64,000 bases of DNA, taken from contig WOGZ01000022.1 in NCBI GenBank assembly GCA_009733775.1, forward strand, positions 62,001 to 126,000, read 5' to 3'. Source of the DNA: Alectoria sarmentosa. Lineage: Eukaryota; Ascomycota; Lecanoromycetes; Lecanorales; Parmeliaceae. Positions 1 through 13,036 of this stretch are shown piece by piece; position 1 is the first letter of the stretch, and every line of letters begins with the position of its first letter. The notes beneath the pieces were generated by a model. It saw only the letters and a program-made list of their open reading frames with translations. It was not told the DNA's origin and did not search any database. The position numbers and the translations under genes are program-made.

Positions 1-1
1 C

Positions 2-208
2 AAGTATGCAGTCCCGCCTTTCCTGAGGGTAGTCAGCGGGCATCAAACGACCGGAAACAATAAGCAATTGAAGGCTGTGTTGAGAGACGAGGGAATATCG
101 CCGGAGAAGACAGGGGATGATAGGATGTATTGGTTGAAGGGTGGGAGGTATAAGAGTTTTGGGAAGAGAGAGTGGGAAGTATTGAGTCAGGGGAAGGTGA
201 GACTTTGA
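2..208 (+). CDS. 3' end of an unidentified gene (partial)
   Basis: One frame is open from the window edge to a TGA at 206-208 and encodes about 68 residues. The tail is basic and rich in Gly, Lys and Arg, and contains a stretch reading RMYWLKGGRYKSFGKREWEV. Codon use looks like real coding sequence, and the frame ends in convergent orientation with the neighbouring amidase, leaving about 200 bases between the stops. I do not recognise the family. It could also be the last exon of a longer protein; nothing upstream is available. Confidence 0.5.
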   Translation, partial: KYAVPPFLRVVSGHQTTGNNKQLKAVLRDEGISPEKTGDDRMYWLKGGRYKSFGKREWEVLSQGKVRL

Positions 209-413
209 AGATATTGCGCTGGCGTTGGCAAACGGCTCATTACGGATGGTTTTGGGTTGCACAGATACCAATATTGACGGACGGTTTTGTTTTGGCCATC
301 TGACGGATCTTTTGCGCGATGGACTAGATACTTGACTCTGTATATACCCAATTCCATATATCCTGGTCCGGCAGGCATGATCGAGAAGTACTCACTCATC
401 CGGATCTACCTTT

Positions 414-2384
414 CTACCTCGCATGCCTCGACTTAACTTTCCTCGGAAGATCCCTCCGTCTATCGGCACTCCTTTTAATCTCATAGCTTCTCACACTCTC
501 ATAGTTTCTTAGACTCTTGAGACTCCTTTTACCCATTGACATGGAGGAAGTCCCATTACCTGTGCCCACAACATCAATCAGCTCCGTCGAGGGCACGATG
601 TACGGCTGAACTTTATTGCGGGTCTGCGTCCGTTGTTCGTACGCATATGCGTAGCCAATGAGACTGGCTTCGCTCCACGCTGGGCCGATGAAGCTCAGTC
701 CGAACCTAGGGAGGTTGTTAGGTCCCGAGGCGAAATCAAATGCGACGAGGAGGACCGTGCCGGCCACTTACGGAATGTTCGGCCCCGTCTCGACCAAGGT
801 CCCTCTCATGTTCAGCACCACGGTCTCGTTGGCAGGGTAGAACCCCAAAGGCACCGTCACGACCGGCGTCCCAATCATGGCCGGTAGTCCTGGCGAGAAA
901 TCCGTCGGCAAAATCAAAGCGTCGAGACTGTAGTTCGCTAGCAGGCCTAGAATCCCCTGCGGTCCGGCGACTTCTAGATTGTTCTGATAAGCGGCCCAGA
1001 ACAAGGGACTGGTGTTGTTGAAACCAAGTGCTAGCGCCTGATCCCACACTGCCGTGTCACGGTCAGGGTAGTCTTCTTGTGCGAAGTGGTGGGTAAAGTT
1101 TTCTACGTCGGGGAGGTCGTGCACGTTCTGCGGGTTGTAGGTAAGCATTGAGAGATACTCGCCTGGGAGATCGGAGACGAAGTCCGCGTCGAGAACAATG
1201 TTTTCATTTGAGCCATTGTTGTATTGGGCGAGTGCGTATGCTGTAATGTTGGCATTGTCGACGATTGTTGCGCCTGCTTTTTTGATGGTCTCGACAGCCG
1301 CGTTGAAGGCTGCTATGACCGTGTTATCTGGCTCTTCGCTTGGGTCAATCACATTGCGTGGAATACCGATACGCTTTCCTCGCAAACTGGAGAAGTTGCA
1401 GGCGGCGACGTAATTGGGAGGGGTGTCCCATGGCTGGGCCAACGTGTAGTTGTCGCGAGGATCCTTACCAGCTATCGCCTGAAGGACGTATGCCGCGTCT
1501 TTGACCGTCCTTGCTATTGGCCCTACGGTGTCTTGGCGTTGACTGATGGGGATGACCAGAGATCGGGAGGTCAGTCCTACTGTGGGTTTAATACCTACAA
1601 GATTGTTCACCTCGCTGGGACTCAGAATACTGCCGTCTGTTTCTGATCCGAGAGTCGCGAATGAAAGACCGATTGCTGAAGAGACGGCGCTTCCACTGGA
1701 ACTTCCGCTGGGATCTTGGCCGGGGTAATAGACTCCGTAGGTTTGACCGCCATAAGCACTCCACCCATTTGTGCTATTGAACGATCTGAAGTTTGCCCAT
1801 TGACTCAAGTTTGCTTTTCCCAGGATGACGACGCCTGCAGCTCTCAATTTGGATGCCAATGTCGAATCTCTTGGCACTTTCGCTCCATATAGAGCAAATG
1901 ACCCTGCGGTGTTGTTCATCTTATCATCTGTTGCAATGTTGTTTTTGATAATGATGGGTATCCCGTGCAGAGGTCCTCTGGTAGTGCCATTTGCTCGCTC
2001 TGCATCCAATTCTGCCGCAATGCTAATAGCGTCTGGGTTGATCTCAGTAACGCAATGGAGTGTTCCGTTAACCTCGTTGATCCTTGCCACGTAAGCCTAG
2101 ACTACTGTCAACGGCGTGCCGCATCCATGAAAACGTTCGACACACATTGACGAGATCAACGCTCGTAAATTCGCCAGCCTCGAGCCCAGTCTCGAGCTCT
2201 TCTAGGGTGACCTCTATCAATGCTGGGAAGCCTCCTAGCGCTGGAGAGAAAGGTTCTTTAGCCTGGTCTGTGCCCATGAGGGGAGACGAGACGGCTTACA
2301 CGTCGAATTGGGACATGTCTGTCCATATACCAAAGTCAAGAGCAAATAGCAAAGCAAGGATGTGAGAGAAGAGCGTAGAGACAT
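414..2384 (-). CDS. secreted amidase (amidase-signature family)
   Basis: Amidase-signature hydrolase, which cleaves carboxamide bonds with a Ser-cisSer-Lys triad. Four exons join in phase: 2384-2300, 2240-2146, 2096-772 and 705-414, giving 598 aa. The first exon encodes a signal peptide (MSLRSSLTSLLCYLLLTLVYG), so the enzyme is probably secreted. Visible family marks are the Lys in GIPIIIKNN (K111), the Gly/Ser loop GSSSGSA (about 191-197), the nucleophile in SETDGSI (S216) and the C-terminal NIPFGLSFIG, which is restored exactly by the last splice. Intron 2 joins DLVN to AYVARINEVN, a classic family segment. The last 40 residues are basic and Ser/Arg-rich, longer than usual for the family. 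The substrate cannot be told. Confidence 0.9.
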
Positions 2385-3250
2385 GTTGCTTTTACTGCAG
2401 ACAGAAATCGACTTTCTAATGCTAAGGAGACATAAAGGAGGGGACACATAATGAGCGGCACAGGCTCTTGTATATGATTGTTTTTGTAGATAACGAGAAT
2501 CCAGCAATGCTGGTATTTGCACAGGAGCTTCTCCACATTTTCCGTCTTGGGAAGCTGAAAATCCTGAGAGAACGTCATCACGGCATTCTGATTGTTACCG
2601 CTGAAGAAAAAGAAGAAGGAAGATGACTTCAGTCTTCGTATGCTACCATGCTTATTACCTGCTAGTCGTAAGATAAGCCTGTCAATTACCAACTTATTTC
2701 CCAAAGAGGCAGCTCGATGACCCAAGCTTACGTCGAGAGCTTATGCAATTTCACGTGCAATCATGTCAGCTCCTTGACACGTCCAAGGGTGTTGACCCAG
2801 GAAAATGGCACATAGATGGCATATGAACGGCATAAGCAGATTCTCATGTTGCGGAACCCGATATCACCATTCACGATTTGGGTGAAGCATTCGAAATGCC
2901 GGTGGGCGTCGTGAAGGTGGCGACTGCCTTTCCTCGTCTATATATACCACCAGATAGATACTCTTCATCGAAACCGGATGTGAAGTTTCATGATTTGTCA
3001 TTGTTAATTGATGATCATGTACATCGTATAATTCATTAAGGACATAAATTTCTGTATCACGTTTTGACTCTTTGTCTCGGAGTCTCAGGTGAGCGTTCCG
3101 GCTAAAAATTTCGCCGATAGCCCGCTGGGTTGACAATAAGTTCCCTGTCTCCTGTGAGTTTGTTCTTTGGAGCTTGCTTTTCGGCGACCACAATCTCGAA
3201 AGCCGTTCGCCCTTTCCGAGGCACGGTTGCCTGGGTAGTGTACCCTCACT
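2385..3250. other. intergenic, divergent promoter region
   Basis: About 870 bases between the divergent amidase and PIG-S genes. It holds a short A-rich run near 2606-2620 and only short open frames without family features. I see no RNA gene or repeat. Confidence 0.4.
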
Positions 3251-5087
3251 ATGGCGCAGGGTATCGATGTTGGGCCCGAAGACACGAACTCCGAGGTGGC
3301 ATCAAGTCCGGCCAATGCTCAAAAACAGCCTCCACCTGAAAGCTCCAAGAGCATCAAGACCCGGGGTCTTGTTATCCTCTCCTTCTGGGCTGTAGTCATT
3401 CTACTCGGTTTCCCATTATGGCTGTGGACTACATCCATACATCGGGCGCGTTTGCCGCTCCAACACATGTTGGATTGGGCCGATGGCAAGGTCCGAGTCC
3501 CATTTTTATGGTGCATATCAGTCGCTGAACATGTTGCAGGCCTGCAAACCCACATTCCCTCTCCAGATCACCATCGAAGCACCATTCCTGCAAGAACCTG
3601 AAGCAGCACACCTCGTTCGTATGACTCAGCATGCACTTGACGATTTGAATGAATTCTCCGCCCACCATCTACGTTTACGACTGGCCAAGTCCTTCCCCTC
3701 TCGAGACTTTCAAAACGCGTCAATGACGGCTATACAAGATGATTACGCTGTTGGACCTCTGACACAGTTTGGGAACACGGACGGGTTGGACGAGGAAGCT
3801 TTGACGGTCAGACTTCAGCCACAGCCCGGCGCTCAAACAGCTCGAGCAGAGCTGCAGTCTCATTCGACCAGACTCGATGTATTCTATGCCTCTCATCAAG
3901 CACCTTCCGTCGCTTCGAGCTCTTCAACCTTGGCTACTTTTATCGCCACAAAGCTGCAGGAGCTGTTTGCAGAGGAGCAAGCTACCGTAGCCTACATCCT
4001 TCAGTCTGCTCAGACTATGGGTCATGCACCTCAGATATCCTCCTCTGCTTCCTCTGCGTCGAGAGAGCTCAGATCAAGATCCCATAGATCTCTCAATCCA
4101 GAGCTTGCGGCAAGACTGGATAGCCGTATGACTCGATCTCTCAAATACGCTCCAACATATCATATAACCGTGTCCCTCTTCACGCCTTCTGCCGCACCGT
4201 CGTCGTGGGAGATCGAGTCGGCTCTTGCGGAGTACTTCACCCCGCTGCTCGATTCCATATCTGGAGTCAGTAATTTTACCGTTGATACTCAGGTGCAATT
4301 ATACGCGACATTCTCTCCATCAGTCCATGCACCAGAATACGACGCAGAGCAACAGATATGGACTCTGCGAGAAGAAGATCTGAGTGGCTTCATCAACGCA
4401 GCCGAATGGCCTTTGAGCCCTAGTATAGGGGCTGGCCCAACACTCAACTTTGTGCTCTACGTGCCTGATCGCTCGACATCACCACTGGTGGTCAAAGGAA
4501 GCCAAGCTTCAAGCTGGTTGATTCCTCAATGGGGTGGGGTGGTGATCCTGAACCCTCAAAACGCCGATGCTACGTCGAATGAAGCGACACTGTTCAAGGA
4601 ATCGATTCAGCCAGCGCTTCTGACCTTCTCCCATCAACTACTGTCCTTTCTAGGAGCGCCTCAGACGCCCCCATCACTCCCTCTACAACTACAGACTCTC
4701 ACTCGAATTCGTGCGGCATCACTTCTTCTGTCTGCATCTTCAACCATGGGCTCACTAGCTTGGGTCACTGTGGCTTTACCCTCCATTGCCATTCCGGAAA
4801 CTGTATCGTCAGCAGTTGATACCACCCTGGGGCATTTACGCAGCACCTGTGAGGCTTTGAAAGAAGGCAGGTTCAAGGATGCCCTACAGAATGCTCGAAT
4901 AGCAGAGATCCAAGCTGAGAAGGGTTTCTTCGAAAAGAGTATGGTTGGCCAAGTCTACTTCCCAGACGAGCATAAGGTGGCTGTTTATCTGCCGTTACTG
5001 GGGCCTGTAGGTGTGCCACTGGTGATGAGCGCTTTAAAGGAGTTGAGAAGGCTATGGGCCTCAAGAAAAGCTGGACAGCCGGGCTGA
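3251..5087 (+). CDS. GPI17: GPI transamidase component PIG-S/Gpi17
   Basis: Subunit of the ER-membrane GPI transamidase, which attaches preformed GPI anchors to proteins. Two exons, 3251-3490 and 3540-5087, give 595 aa, close to the family length. A transmembrane segment at about residues 42-62 (VILSFWAVVILLGFPLWLW) is followed by TTSIHRARLP, matching the membrane-proximal YRA-LP motif of PIG-S. The long lumenal domain then begins KPTFPLQITIEAP. A second hydrophobic stretch (VYLPLLGPVGVPLVM) lies near the C terminus, as in the family. The 49-base intron has a weak GTCCGA donor but a good GCTGAAC branch site and TTGCAG acceptor, and it keeps phase. The gene is transcribed away from the amidase. 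Confidence 0.85.
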
Positions 5088-7572
5088 AGTCCCTGACGAT
5101 TGGCAGATTCTAGAACATCAGCACTTCGTATCTCGCAGAGGCCTGGTCCATTGACCACTCCAAACAACAGGTTGCGAGGAACAGCCCCTCTTTCGCGCAA
5201 CTTGTGTGGTTGTTGACCGCTCTCATCATGACGGACTGTCGAGGGCAAGACTGCTTCATCGGCCCCGAGAGATTGGTCGTTGACCCTTCAGAAGTTCCAA
5301 TAGCAAGGAACGGAACCATTGAATTGCTCCATACCGATCATTGACTGTTCCAAACAGCATTGGCCATTACTTATCCATCATCAGAATACGAGTGACCATT
5401 GATCCCGTGGGACCGTGGACGCCAAATCTGTTGCATCCTCACAAGACGACCAGATTTTGACCACTCAGAGGATCAAGTTGCAAGGCATGAATCGTTCGCA
5501 TTTCCTCGGGTTCCAACCTTTTAGAAACAACAAGTGGTGGAGAATTAACGCCAGAGTCAGCCACCCAAGATAAAGTCCAAGGCGTTTCGGCTTCGAACAC
5601 TTGGCATAGTCCATGACTGAAGAGATGCTAAGACGCCGCACAAGTTTGTGATCATGATAGCTCTGCATGGACCTCAGATATTCCACTTGCTCAGATTCCT
5701 AGCGATAATATTCTCACTAGTGCGACATATACCTCTAATATCGCTTGCAATCAAGCATGAACTCAATACTCTTTTCCCATCTTTTATGCGCTGCTCGCTT
5801 TCTCCTCCAGATCTGTCCCTGTTAACCAATTCCTGTTGTTGTGTTGTCTTCTCTTTGCTCATTATCAAATATCAATAGCCGCGGTATATATGTCTGATTT
5901 CCGTCTCTGAGATCCTGCACCTTTGAATAGAGGTTCACTTAGAGTAAGAGCAAGCACCGCGGTGCCGCTCCCTTTTGCGCTAGGGACCTTTCCGATCCCT
6001 GCCCCGATGGATGGGAATTGAGAGGTGGGAAGCTATCGCCATTAATCTCGGGGATGGCGCTTACTGCAAAAGGGACCCAAGTGAATCCGTTTGCTTGCAT
6101 AAAGCCACCCTGATCCCGCCCCAATAGTACCATACATCAGCAATTGTCTCGGTCTCCTGCGTCGATGTACGGATTACATCTGCAGCTATGACAATTGGGA
6201 CGGAACAAGGCATTTTATTGTCAGAGAGGAGAATGACATCAGAAGCTACAGCGCGCGGGCGACACTCCCAACTCGAGCCTAGTCTTTCAACGTCTCAAAC
6301 AAAGTTGAGTGATGTGTTCTATGAGCTAGCCGACGTGGGAAGTTCCACGCCTTGGCTTGCAGATTCTGGCTTGATCAATTCTTGGTAACCAAGCCTTCGG
6401 CGTCGGTTAGATGCATCAGGACAATTTGACACAGCCAGGCTCGAACTACCTAAGCATTATAGATAGACCTCCGTGCATTGCATGAGGTCAACTTGCACCT
6501 GGGATCTCCATTGGAGGGAGATCTGTGGGGGTAAAGCGGGAGGGTCGGTATGTGATGATTTGAGGCGGGTTTGGGGCGGTGATAGGCTTTCCCCCGGATT
6601 TTTCCCTATGCGTTCCACTCGGAAGATTGTTTGACAAGCTTAAGATGGCGCCCTCGAGCCTTAACGCGACGACCACGGACCTATCGCAAATACCACGACG
6701 GATGCCATGACCCAAGAGTTGAAACGAAGAGACTTTGTTGGAGCGCTTCTCCGGGGAACAGCTCAAACATCATGTCGTCGCCCTCAAAATTTGTAGCAGA
6801 GTAGAAGACGATCCTTGTATCCTTCCCGTTCCGTGAAACGTGGGCAACGAGCCAATCATGTCGGAGCCGTGATACCAGGGTCGAAATGTGCTGTCAGTCA
6901 TCTCAGGAACACACACAAGCCCCAGGCTCTTCCACAAATCAGATGAAGTCGGCCCGGGGGACAAGATCGCATATCGCTTGGAGATATGTCGACTCGAAAT
7001 GATTCGCTCTTACATAATGGCATGGATAAAAGCTCTGACTATGGCCGTCATACATTAATACTTAGCACAATTTAATCATGGCAAATTGTCAGAAGAATCC
7101 TCCAACATTATTATCACCTTGATACCTCAGCCACACCGTTCAGTAGATTCTTCTTTGCACTTTCTGAACTCTTACATTATTATACCTCGACGCCGAAGGG
7201 TCTGTACCTTTGAATTTGTGGAGGCTAGACACAGACGTGTTTGAAGGGTCTCTTTTTCCAATCTTTTTCCAAATTGAATCCAGTCTTTCACTTTGCTGCC
7301 CAATCTCCACCAGGCCGAGGTCCCACCGAAGTTTGACGGCAGCTTTTCGCGTCGAGATCCAGGTACAGGGACCGCCCGCAATTGGGACTTCAGCTCTCAA
7401 TCTTTCTGCACTTCTCTATCATCACGACGATCAAAGGAGAGTACAGTAAATTGATTGCAACTCCAGTTGTCAAAGTCTACGCTCATGGTATTTCCTCGTC
7501 ACTGAAACCCATCCCACCTTGTTCCTTACGGGAACCCCCCTCCCCCACTCTCGACCACATCCACCGCCCACC
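5088..7572. other. long intergenic region without a convincing gene
   Basis: About 2.5 kb. Short open frames on both strands (5939-6133, 6188-6388, 6488-6964) lack splice logic, family motifs or compatible neighbours. The minus-strand frames at 6488-6964 contain protein-like pieces and could be a decayed gene, but I cannot show it. The last 350 bases, rich in C and T, are probably the promoter and 5' UTR of the next gene. No tRNA seen. Confidence 0.35.
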
Positions 7573-10279
7573 ATGTCAGGAAGGAGCGCCTACGTGCGCA
7601 AGCAGAACCACGAGCAAGCAGATAAACGAGCTCTTAAGGACTACTCTGAATATGGACACGATGATCTTATTTTCTACGGCTATCCTGGCGGAGCAACGTC
7701 CACGTCCAGGCCAAATTTCTCTGCGACCCCCTCTTACCAATCCTCTCACCACTCCAACCCGCGCCGGCGATCAGCATCTTCTACAAGCAGCACATATGGA
7801 TACCCTCTTCCTCATATACCTTCGCACATGCGGAAGCCTCGCCCAATCATCGTTGCTTCAGCAATTGAAAAGAGTGACTTTCGAACGCACTTGGATGGCA
7901 TGAGCTCGAGTCTGCGAGGTAAGCTCGGCGGATTGATCAAGGGAAAGAAGGACAATGCAGAGAAGCCGCGGCCGCGGCCACTCACATCTACCGTTAATTC
8001 TGATATCCCAAATCGGAGTGAGAATTACACACCTTCTGTGGATGCTGTACCCTCTTTGACATCGAGCACTTCCCCCTCTGAGGGCCAGGCAACTTTCTCT
8101 TCGAGTGGTTACCATACTCCGGCATCACGTCAGAGACAGCAGCAAGAGTCAGTCATACATAAGATTAGGAGATTTGAAGGTGGTGGGAAGCTGCCCCAGC
8201 TGGGATGGAAGTCTCTCTCGAATGTAAGCATTGACAAAGCGCACTGAGTGGATTGACCCTGACAAGAAATAGAACCCTGAGTTGTGGGACGAGAAAGGAG
8301 ATACATTTGTTTACATGTATATGCAAGGTTCACGGACAAAGCCACCCCCTTCCTTCCGCATCAATTCTCGATTCATCAAGCAGTCAGGATCTAAGGCGTT
8401 CATAGATCAGCTGTACAATGTCTCGGAGCCTGAAGGCTGGCCTAAGTTCTACCCTAACGACCCACACTCTCTGAGAGAGGAGTCACCAGAAGATGTCGAC
8501 ATGTACAATGCGTATCGATCTCAAGATGAAGATGGCGACATTGATGCTATACGTCCTGTTGGCGATTGGAAACCTCCAATTCAAAGGGCGCCGAGTGGTA
8601 TCCAGCATGAGATCTACATTCCCTGGCCGGGAGCAGAGACTGGAATACACTCGACAATATGGCACATCACCACTCGAAATTTCTTCGCCGTCATGTACGA
8701 TGCCAGCGCTTTGGTCGGCACGACATTACATGAGGCGATGACCAAACTTTTTGAACGTATCGCTATGTATCCGGACTACTTGGATAAGAGTGTTAACAAA
8801 GTAGACTGGATCACAGACTACATTGTCCGTCACAAGTTTGATGATGTCCGGAACAACCCATCCTATGCGGCATCATTGCTGGCTTTTAGCGAGGCGCCCG
8901 GCGTGCAGTGGAGAGAAGGCTACATTGAAGCCTTTGTGCACTGTGTAGGCATGCTGGACATGGGGCTTCAGACAATTCCGGAATGGCGTCACGTAACACC
9001 TCATACTAAGATGTTCTTGCAGAACGCAAGCATGGAGATTGAAGAGCGAATCACTCGGGCTCAAGGTTGGCTGCTGTCTTTCGACTTTGGCGAGATGTGG
9101 CCACACACTGCTCTTCCAGCTTCCGTTGCTCGTGGCTGCTTTGACAGACTAAGGAAATGGCTCTGCAAATACTACGAGAACGCGTTCCTGCATTGGCCAC
9201 CGACTAACGACCCGACCTGGCTGACTCGCGACATGGCCATGCGTCTCAAGAATGATTTCGAGGGTTTGTACGACTATTTGGTCGACCGTGACGTGGTGTT
9301 CGATGGCACCGAGTATCGTCCAGGACAGAAATGGGCAATCACCAGCCGATCTGGCCAGAACTTCCGTGCAGATACTTTTGAGCTTCCTTTCACCGACATT
9401 CTTCTTGGTTTCGACAAACGCAACGACTTCCCCCATATCCCCCATCCTTATCCAATCACGCCCGTCTCAGTCCCCACCCAATCCAAGCCTAGATCCACAT
9501 GGATTGTCAAGAAACCAAGTTCGCCGGCAGATCTACTTGCTCAGTCCCGCCGCAAAGCACTGTCCTACGCAGAAGCTAGCAACGTGTACACTCTTCGCGA
9601 CCAATACATGCACACCGACCTCGTCACGAACTTCATCCGTTTCGAGCAGAGCGATCAAGTGGAGACTCTTGACCCGTTCGAGGCACGCCGCGGCCGTTGG
9701 ATTCTTATATATGGTATTCTACAGGTCCTCGCTACCATCTCCGTCGACAGTCCAAATCTACGCTTCAAAGAAGGCGCACAATACCATCTTTGCCCACAAA
9801 TGAAAGGGGTGGTACCTTGGGCCGAGCGAGGTTCCCTGCCCGAAGCAGAAGCTGAGCACAAGCGTAGTCACTGCTGGGTGGCACCCGAAACGTGGGGTCC
9901 TCTTCTTCCCAAAGCTCGCCCTAACGCGCACAAACCCATCCTATGGGGACAATACGGCGATGGTAGAACACGAGTAGGAAGTTCGGAGCCTGATTCTACC
10001 CAGGACCACCCCGCCCCCAAACCACACGATGCTAGCATTGGGAGGAAAAGGGCTGAGGAGTGGGTTGCGACTAATGGTGGCCCAGAAGTAGGAATGGGGG
10101 ACGTCGGCAGCGATACTGGCATGCCTAATACGAATAATATGGATGAAGCTAGAAGTACCGTGAAAAGCGAGGGGAGTGGGAGTGGGGAGCATAGTACTGA
10201 GAGTGCGGCAGAAGCTGCGAGGAGAAGGAGGGCCCTTGTGCATGGGTTCACAGATTTTCAGCCACCTAGTGAGTGGTGA
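7573..10279 (+). CDS. conserved fungal protein of unknown function (DUF8004-like)
   Basis: Two exons, 7573-8223 and 8273-10279, join in phase 0 across a 49-base GTAAGC...AATAG intron and encode 885 aa. The start has a good context (CCCACCATGTC). Residues 1-215 are Ser/Pro-rich and disordered, with a Tyr/Gly-rich patch. From NPELWDEKGDTFVYMY on, a long globular region of about 400 residues is rich in Trp, Tyr and His, with motifs such as PWPGAETGIHSTIWHITTRN and CKYYENAFLHWPP. The C terminus is again low-complexity (Gly, Ser, Glu). No catalytic motif, signal peptide or membrane segment is clear. The layout fits a filamentous-fungal family of unknown role, which I associate with DUF8004 from memory; a profile search is needed to confirm the name. 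Confidence 0.75.
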
Positions 10280-11273
10280 GGTGGGTTGGGGGTAATGGGG
10301 GTAATGTAAAGCATGGATGCTGTGGGGGACGTGGTTTTTTCATTCTTTTGATACCAGATCTAGGGTCTTCGAGCATGGCGCCCAGGGGTCACCATTGCTA
10401 GCGTCTCTTCTCTACCTCCGCCAAAAAGAATGGCGTACGGCAAGACAGGCATGAACATATGGTATATGTATGTGTGTTCTGTAGATTAGTAACATCCAAA
10501 CAAATCCTTCTTTCTTGTGAAAAGTCTCATGCTAACGAACCCTGGTGATGTCATTCCTTCGACCTATTTCTCTCCTCGGAGGCATCGTGCCCAAGAGCAT
10601 TGCAACGAGACAATCGCGATTGCGAGATTGATTCGACTACTCAGCTATCGATCCGTATATCTGGTTGCTAGCGCTGCCCTTTCCCCCATCGCTCCTGTCT
10701 CAGATTGGTCTCCGGACCAAACATGAACAGGATGAGCTGACCAGGGAAATCCAAATCAGAACGCCTCACAGACAGTTGCCAAAAGGGACTCGACGAATCA
10801 TCGGATGACAGGGGATGAAAGTTTCCTCGAAAAAGACTCGGCGGACCCAGGAGAAGGCGGGTTTTTAAATGGGGCCCTAGGTCTGCAAGAGTGGTTCCTT
10901 TGGTTGGAATGCGTCCTTTGTAAATGAGGATGGAGTATCTTGCCTCCCAGCAGACCACATTGCTGGAGCCGCCGGGACACCAACTCCAGACCGTGGCGAC
11001 AGGTTCGGTCGGGTTCATATGCCAGTTCCTGCGGTACCGGGAAGCCTACGGAGAGAGAGAGACTCGTTGCGCAAGAGTGAGGACGGGTTTGCACGGAGTG
11101 GCTGAGTGGTGAACAGTGCGATGCTCCCTCCGCAACTTGTTTCCGTCCTTTTTTGGATTTTTGGGGCGAGAAACCCTCCTCGGTACTGACTGATTGCGTC
11201 AATGTTCGAGCTTTTTACGAGAACACCAGTACGTAGCCTGTACAGAAGCTTTGTACAAAGACCTCTGCATTCG
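10280..11273. other. intergenic between convergent genes
   Basis: About 1 kb between the stop of the 885-aa protein gene and the stop of the mitoribosomal gene. It contains only short overlapping open frames. Probably two 3' UTRs plus spacer. Confidence 0.35.
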
Positions 11274-12332
11274 CTATTGTACACTTTCGACCTTCCGCCT
11301 ACCCACATCCCCTAACCTGCTAAGATGATTGCTCTTTTTCTTCTCTGCAACTCCCTCTTTACTCGTCGTCGTACCGTGCCAATTCGACTCCACCACATCC
11401 CAATCTATAGCCCTCCACCACCCCTCCAGAAATGCCTTCTTCCCTCCGACACCCCAATCCATCAACCAAACATGCTGCCACGTGTTCACCCCCAACAGTA
11501 CATCGATATCCGCTCCACCGTACGCGAGTTTACTTTCCTTCCCGGGAAAGAGCGAAGCGCTACCAAACGAGCCTGCGGCCATCATGGTGTTGTGGTCCTG
11601 CTCCTGCTTCCTATAATGCGCCCCGGGCAGAGGTGAGCCAGCGAGGTAGGTTGTTAGGATCGAGAATTCGTTTTCCTTCAAGTACGCATTTCTGTTTTTG
11701 TGCCGGACGAGCCAGACGAAGCCGGGGCCGAACATGGCGTTGGCCGTTGCGATGAAGGTGTCTTTTAGGGATTCGGGGGAGGAGAACGAGTCGTTGATTT
11801 TGGCAATAAGGGTGGGTGACATCTTTGGAGGGTTGGGGGAAAGGGTGGAGAAGAATTGGTGATTGGCCCAGGCCATGCTGGCGTGGTTAAACAGGGAGGC
11901 GGCGTGGGGTTGACGCGCGTGGGCGAGGACGAGATCTTTTGTGGAGGAATAGAAGTACGGAGATCCTGGGTGAAAGAGTCAGTAGGATTGGCGATCGAGG
12001 TCCCGGTAGAGCAGATGGAGGCAAAGGAGAGTATACCGGCTGTTAGTTGGTTCAGACGGTCGACGAGGTGGCCTTGATATTGAAGCCAGGCCAAGTCGAA
12101 GCCATCATTCGATAGCATGCCGGGGACGCCATCTTTTTGGAAAACTCCGACGTGGTTGAGCTGGGGCATGTGGTGGGTACGCCGTCGTTGCGTTTTGGGA
12201 TTGTAGAGGCATTGGGTCTGGTATTGGGTCAGGATTGCGATGGCGGTGTACAAGGAATTGAAAACTTACTGGGGTGAGAGGCCGGCATATTCGCAGAGCA
12301 GTCTGCTGCCGCGAGAGAGGTGACAAGATCAT
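11274..12332 (-). CDS. RSM26: mitochondrial small-subunit ribosomal protein, SOD-fold (mS42/mS43)
   Basis: Structural subunit of the mitochondrial 37S ribosome built on an Fe/Mn superoxide dismutase fold. Three exons, 12332-12270, 12217-12037 and 11965-11274, give 311 aa. The first 35 residues are Arg/Gln-rich without acids, a mitochondrial presequence. The N-terminal helical hairpin reads GVPGMLSNDGFDLAWLQYQ, and splicing restores NHASMAWANHQFF, which corresponds to the metal-binding helix of the dismutase. Near the C terminus WLMDWGVGGKKAFLEGWW replaces the DVWEHAYY ligand motif, so metal binding is probably lost, as known for these ribosomal members. Yeast has two such subunits (Rsm26 and Mrp1); the symbol is my best guess between them. 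Confidence 0.8.
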
Positions 12333-13036
12333 AAGAATGATCAAGGGGTGATGGGAAGATGGTGCAGAGCAAGCTAAATTTACTTCCAGGCTCTCTCAGA
12401 GTTCAAATCTCGACATCGTGACGCTACTCCTTTCCCGGTTAGGGTGAATCTATCGGCACCAGTCAATTTGCTTCCCCGGTCCGCAACCTCTCGTCTTTCA
12501 TACAGAGCCGCCGACGCAAATGTCAGTTGTGTTTCATGTGACCACTGCCAACTTGCCAAGGCAGTCCATGGCAGCCTCTCGATACGAGCCTTGACTCTCA
12601 CTCCTGAATCCTGATGCACTCACTTCCTTTACCCCGTACTATGGTCCGGCTATCTCGGCGCGTGGGCTCAGTCTATTCCTGCTTTGCAGCTTGTTCAAGC
12701 ATAGCATCTCACAACAAAGCTCATTGCTTGGCACATACTGTTCGAGTGAAGCCCGAATTACTGCTCCTTTCCCATCAAAAGGCTTCCCTTCTATCTCTCC
12801 CTCTCTCTTTCTCTTGTTCGCCTTTATGCTCAGATTTTTGGTTCTCTCTTTGTTCGACATCTGCTAAACCGGACCTGCATTCTTCTCGCTTTATCTCGCT
12901 CTTTGATCTGCTCGGCCTCCCTTTGATGCTACTCATCTCTTTCATAATTCTTTATCTCTAGTAGTTCTGGCACACTGGGCTTGCCACTGATTACTACTGA
13001 GCTTTCTCCATTTCCTACTCATCACACAGAATCACC
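12333..13036. other. divergent promoter region
   Basis: About 700 bases between the mitoribosomal gene and the Cys-rich membrane protein gene. Both edges are C/T-rich, and 12780-12960 is strongly pyrimidine-rich, as in fungal promoters and 5' UTRs. No RNA gene found. Confidence 0.4.

Noticed and set aside
1146..1170. GAGATACTCGCC, similar to the leader element
   Set aside because: Inside amidase coding sequence; no pairing stem around it.
2268..2299. A 32-base intron in the secreted amidase
   Set aside because: Too short to splice; the 59-base intron ending CTCTCCAG keeps phase and has a pyrimidine tract.
6488..6964. Possible decayed esterase on the minus strand
   Set aside because: Fragments look protein-like but I could not find a family motif or a consistent frame.
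12395..12425. TTCAAAT motif resembling a tRNA T-loop
   Set aside because: Flanking bases do not pair as a T-stem and no acceptor or anticodon arm fits.
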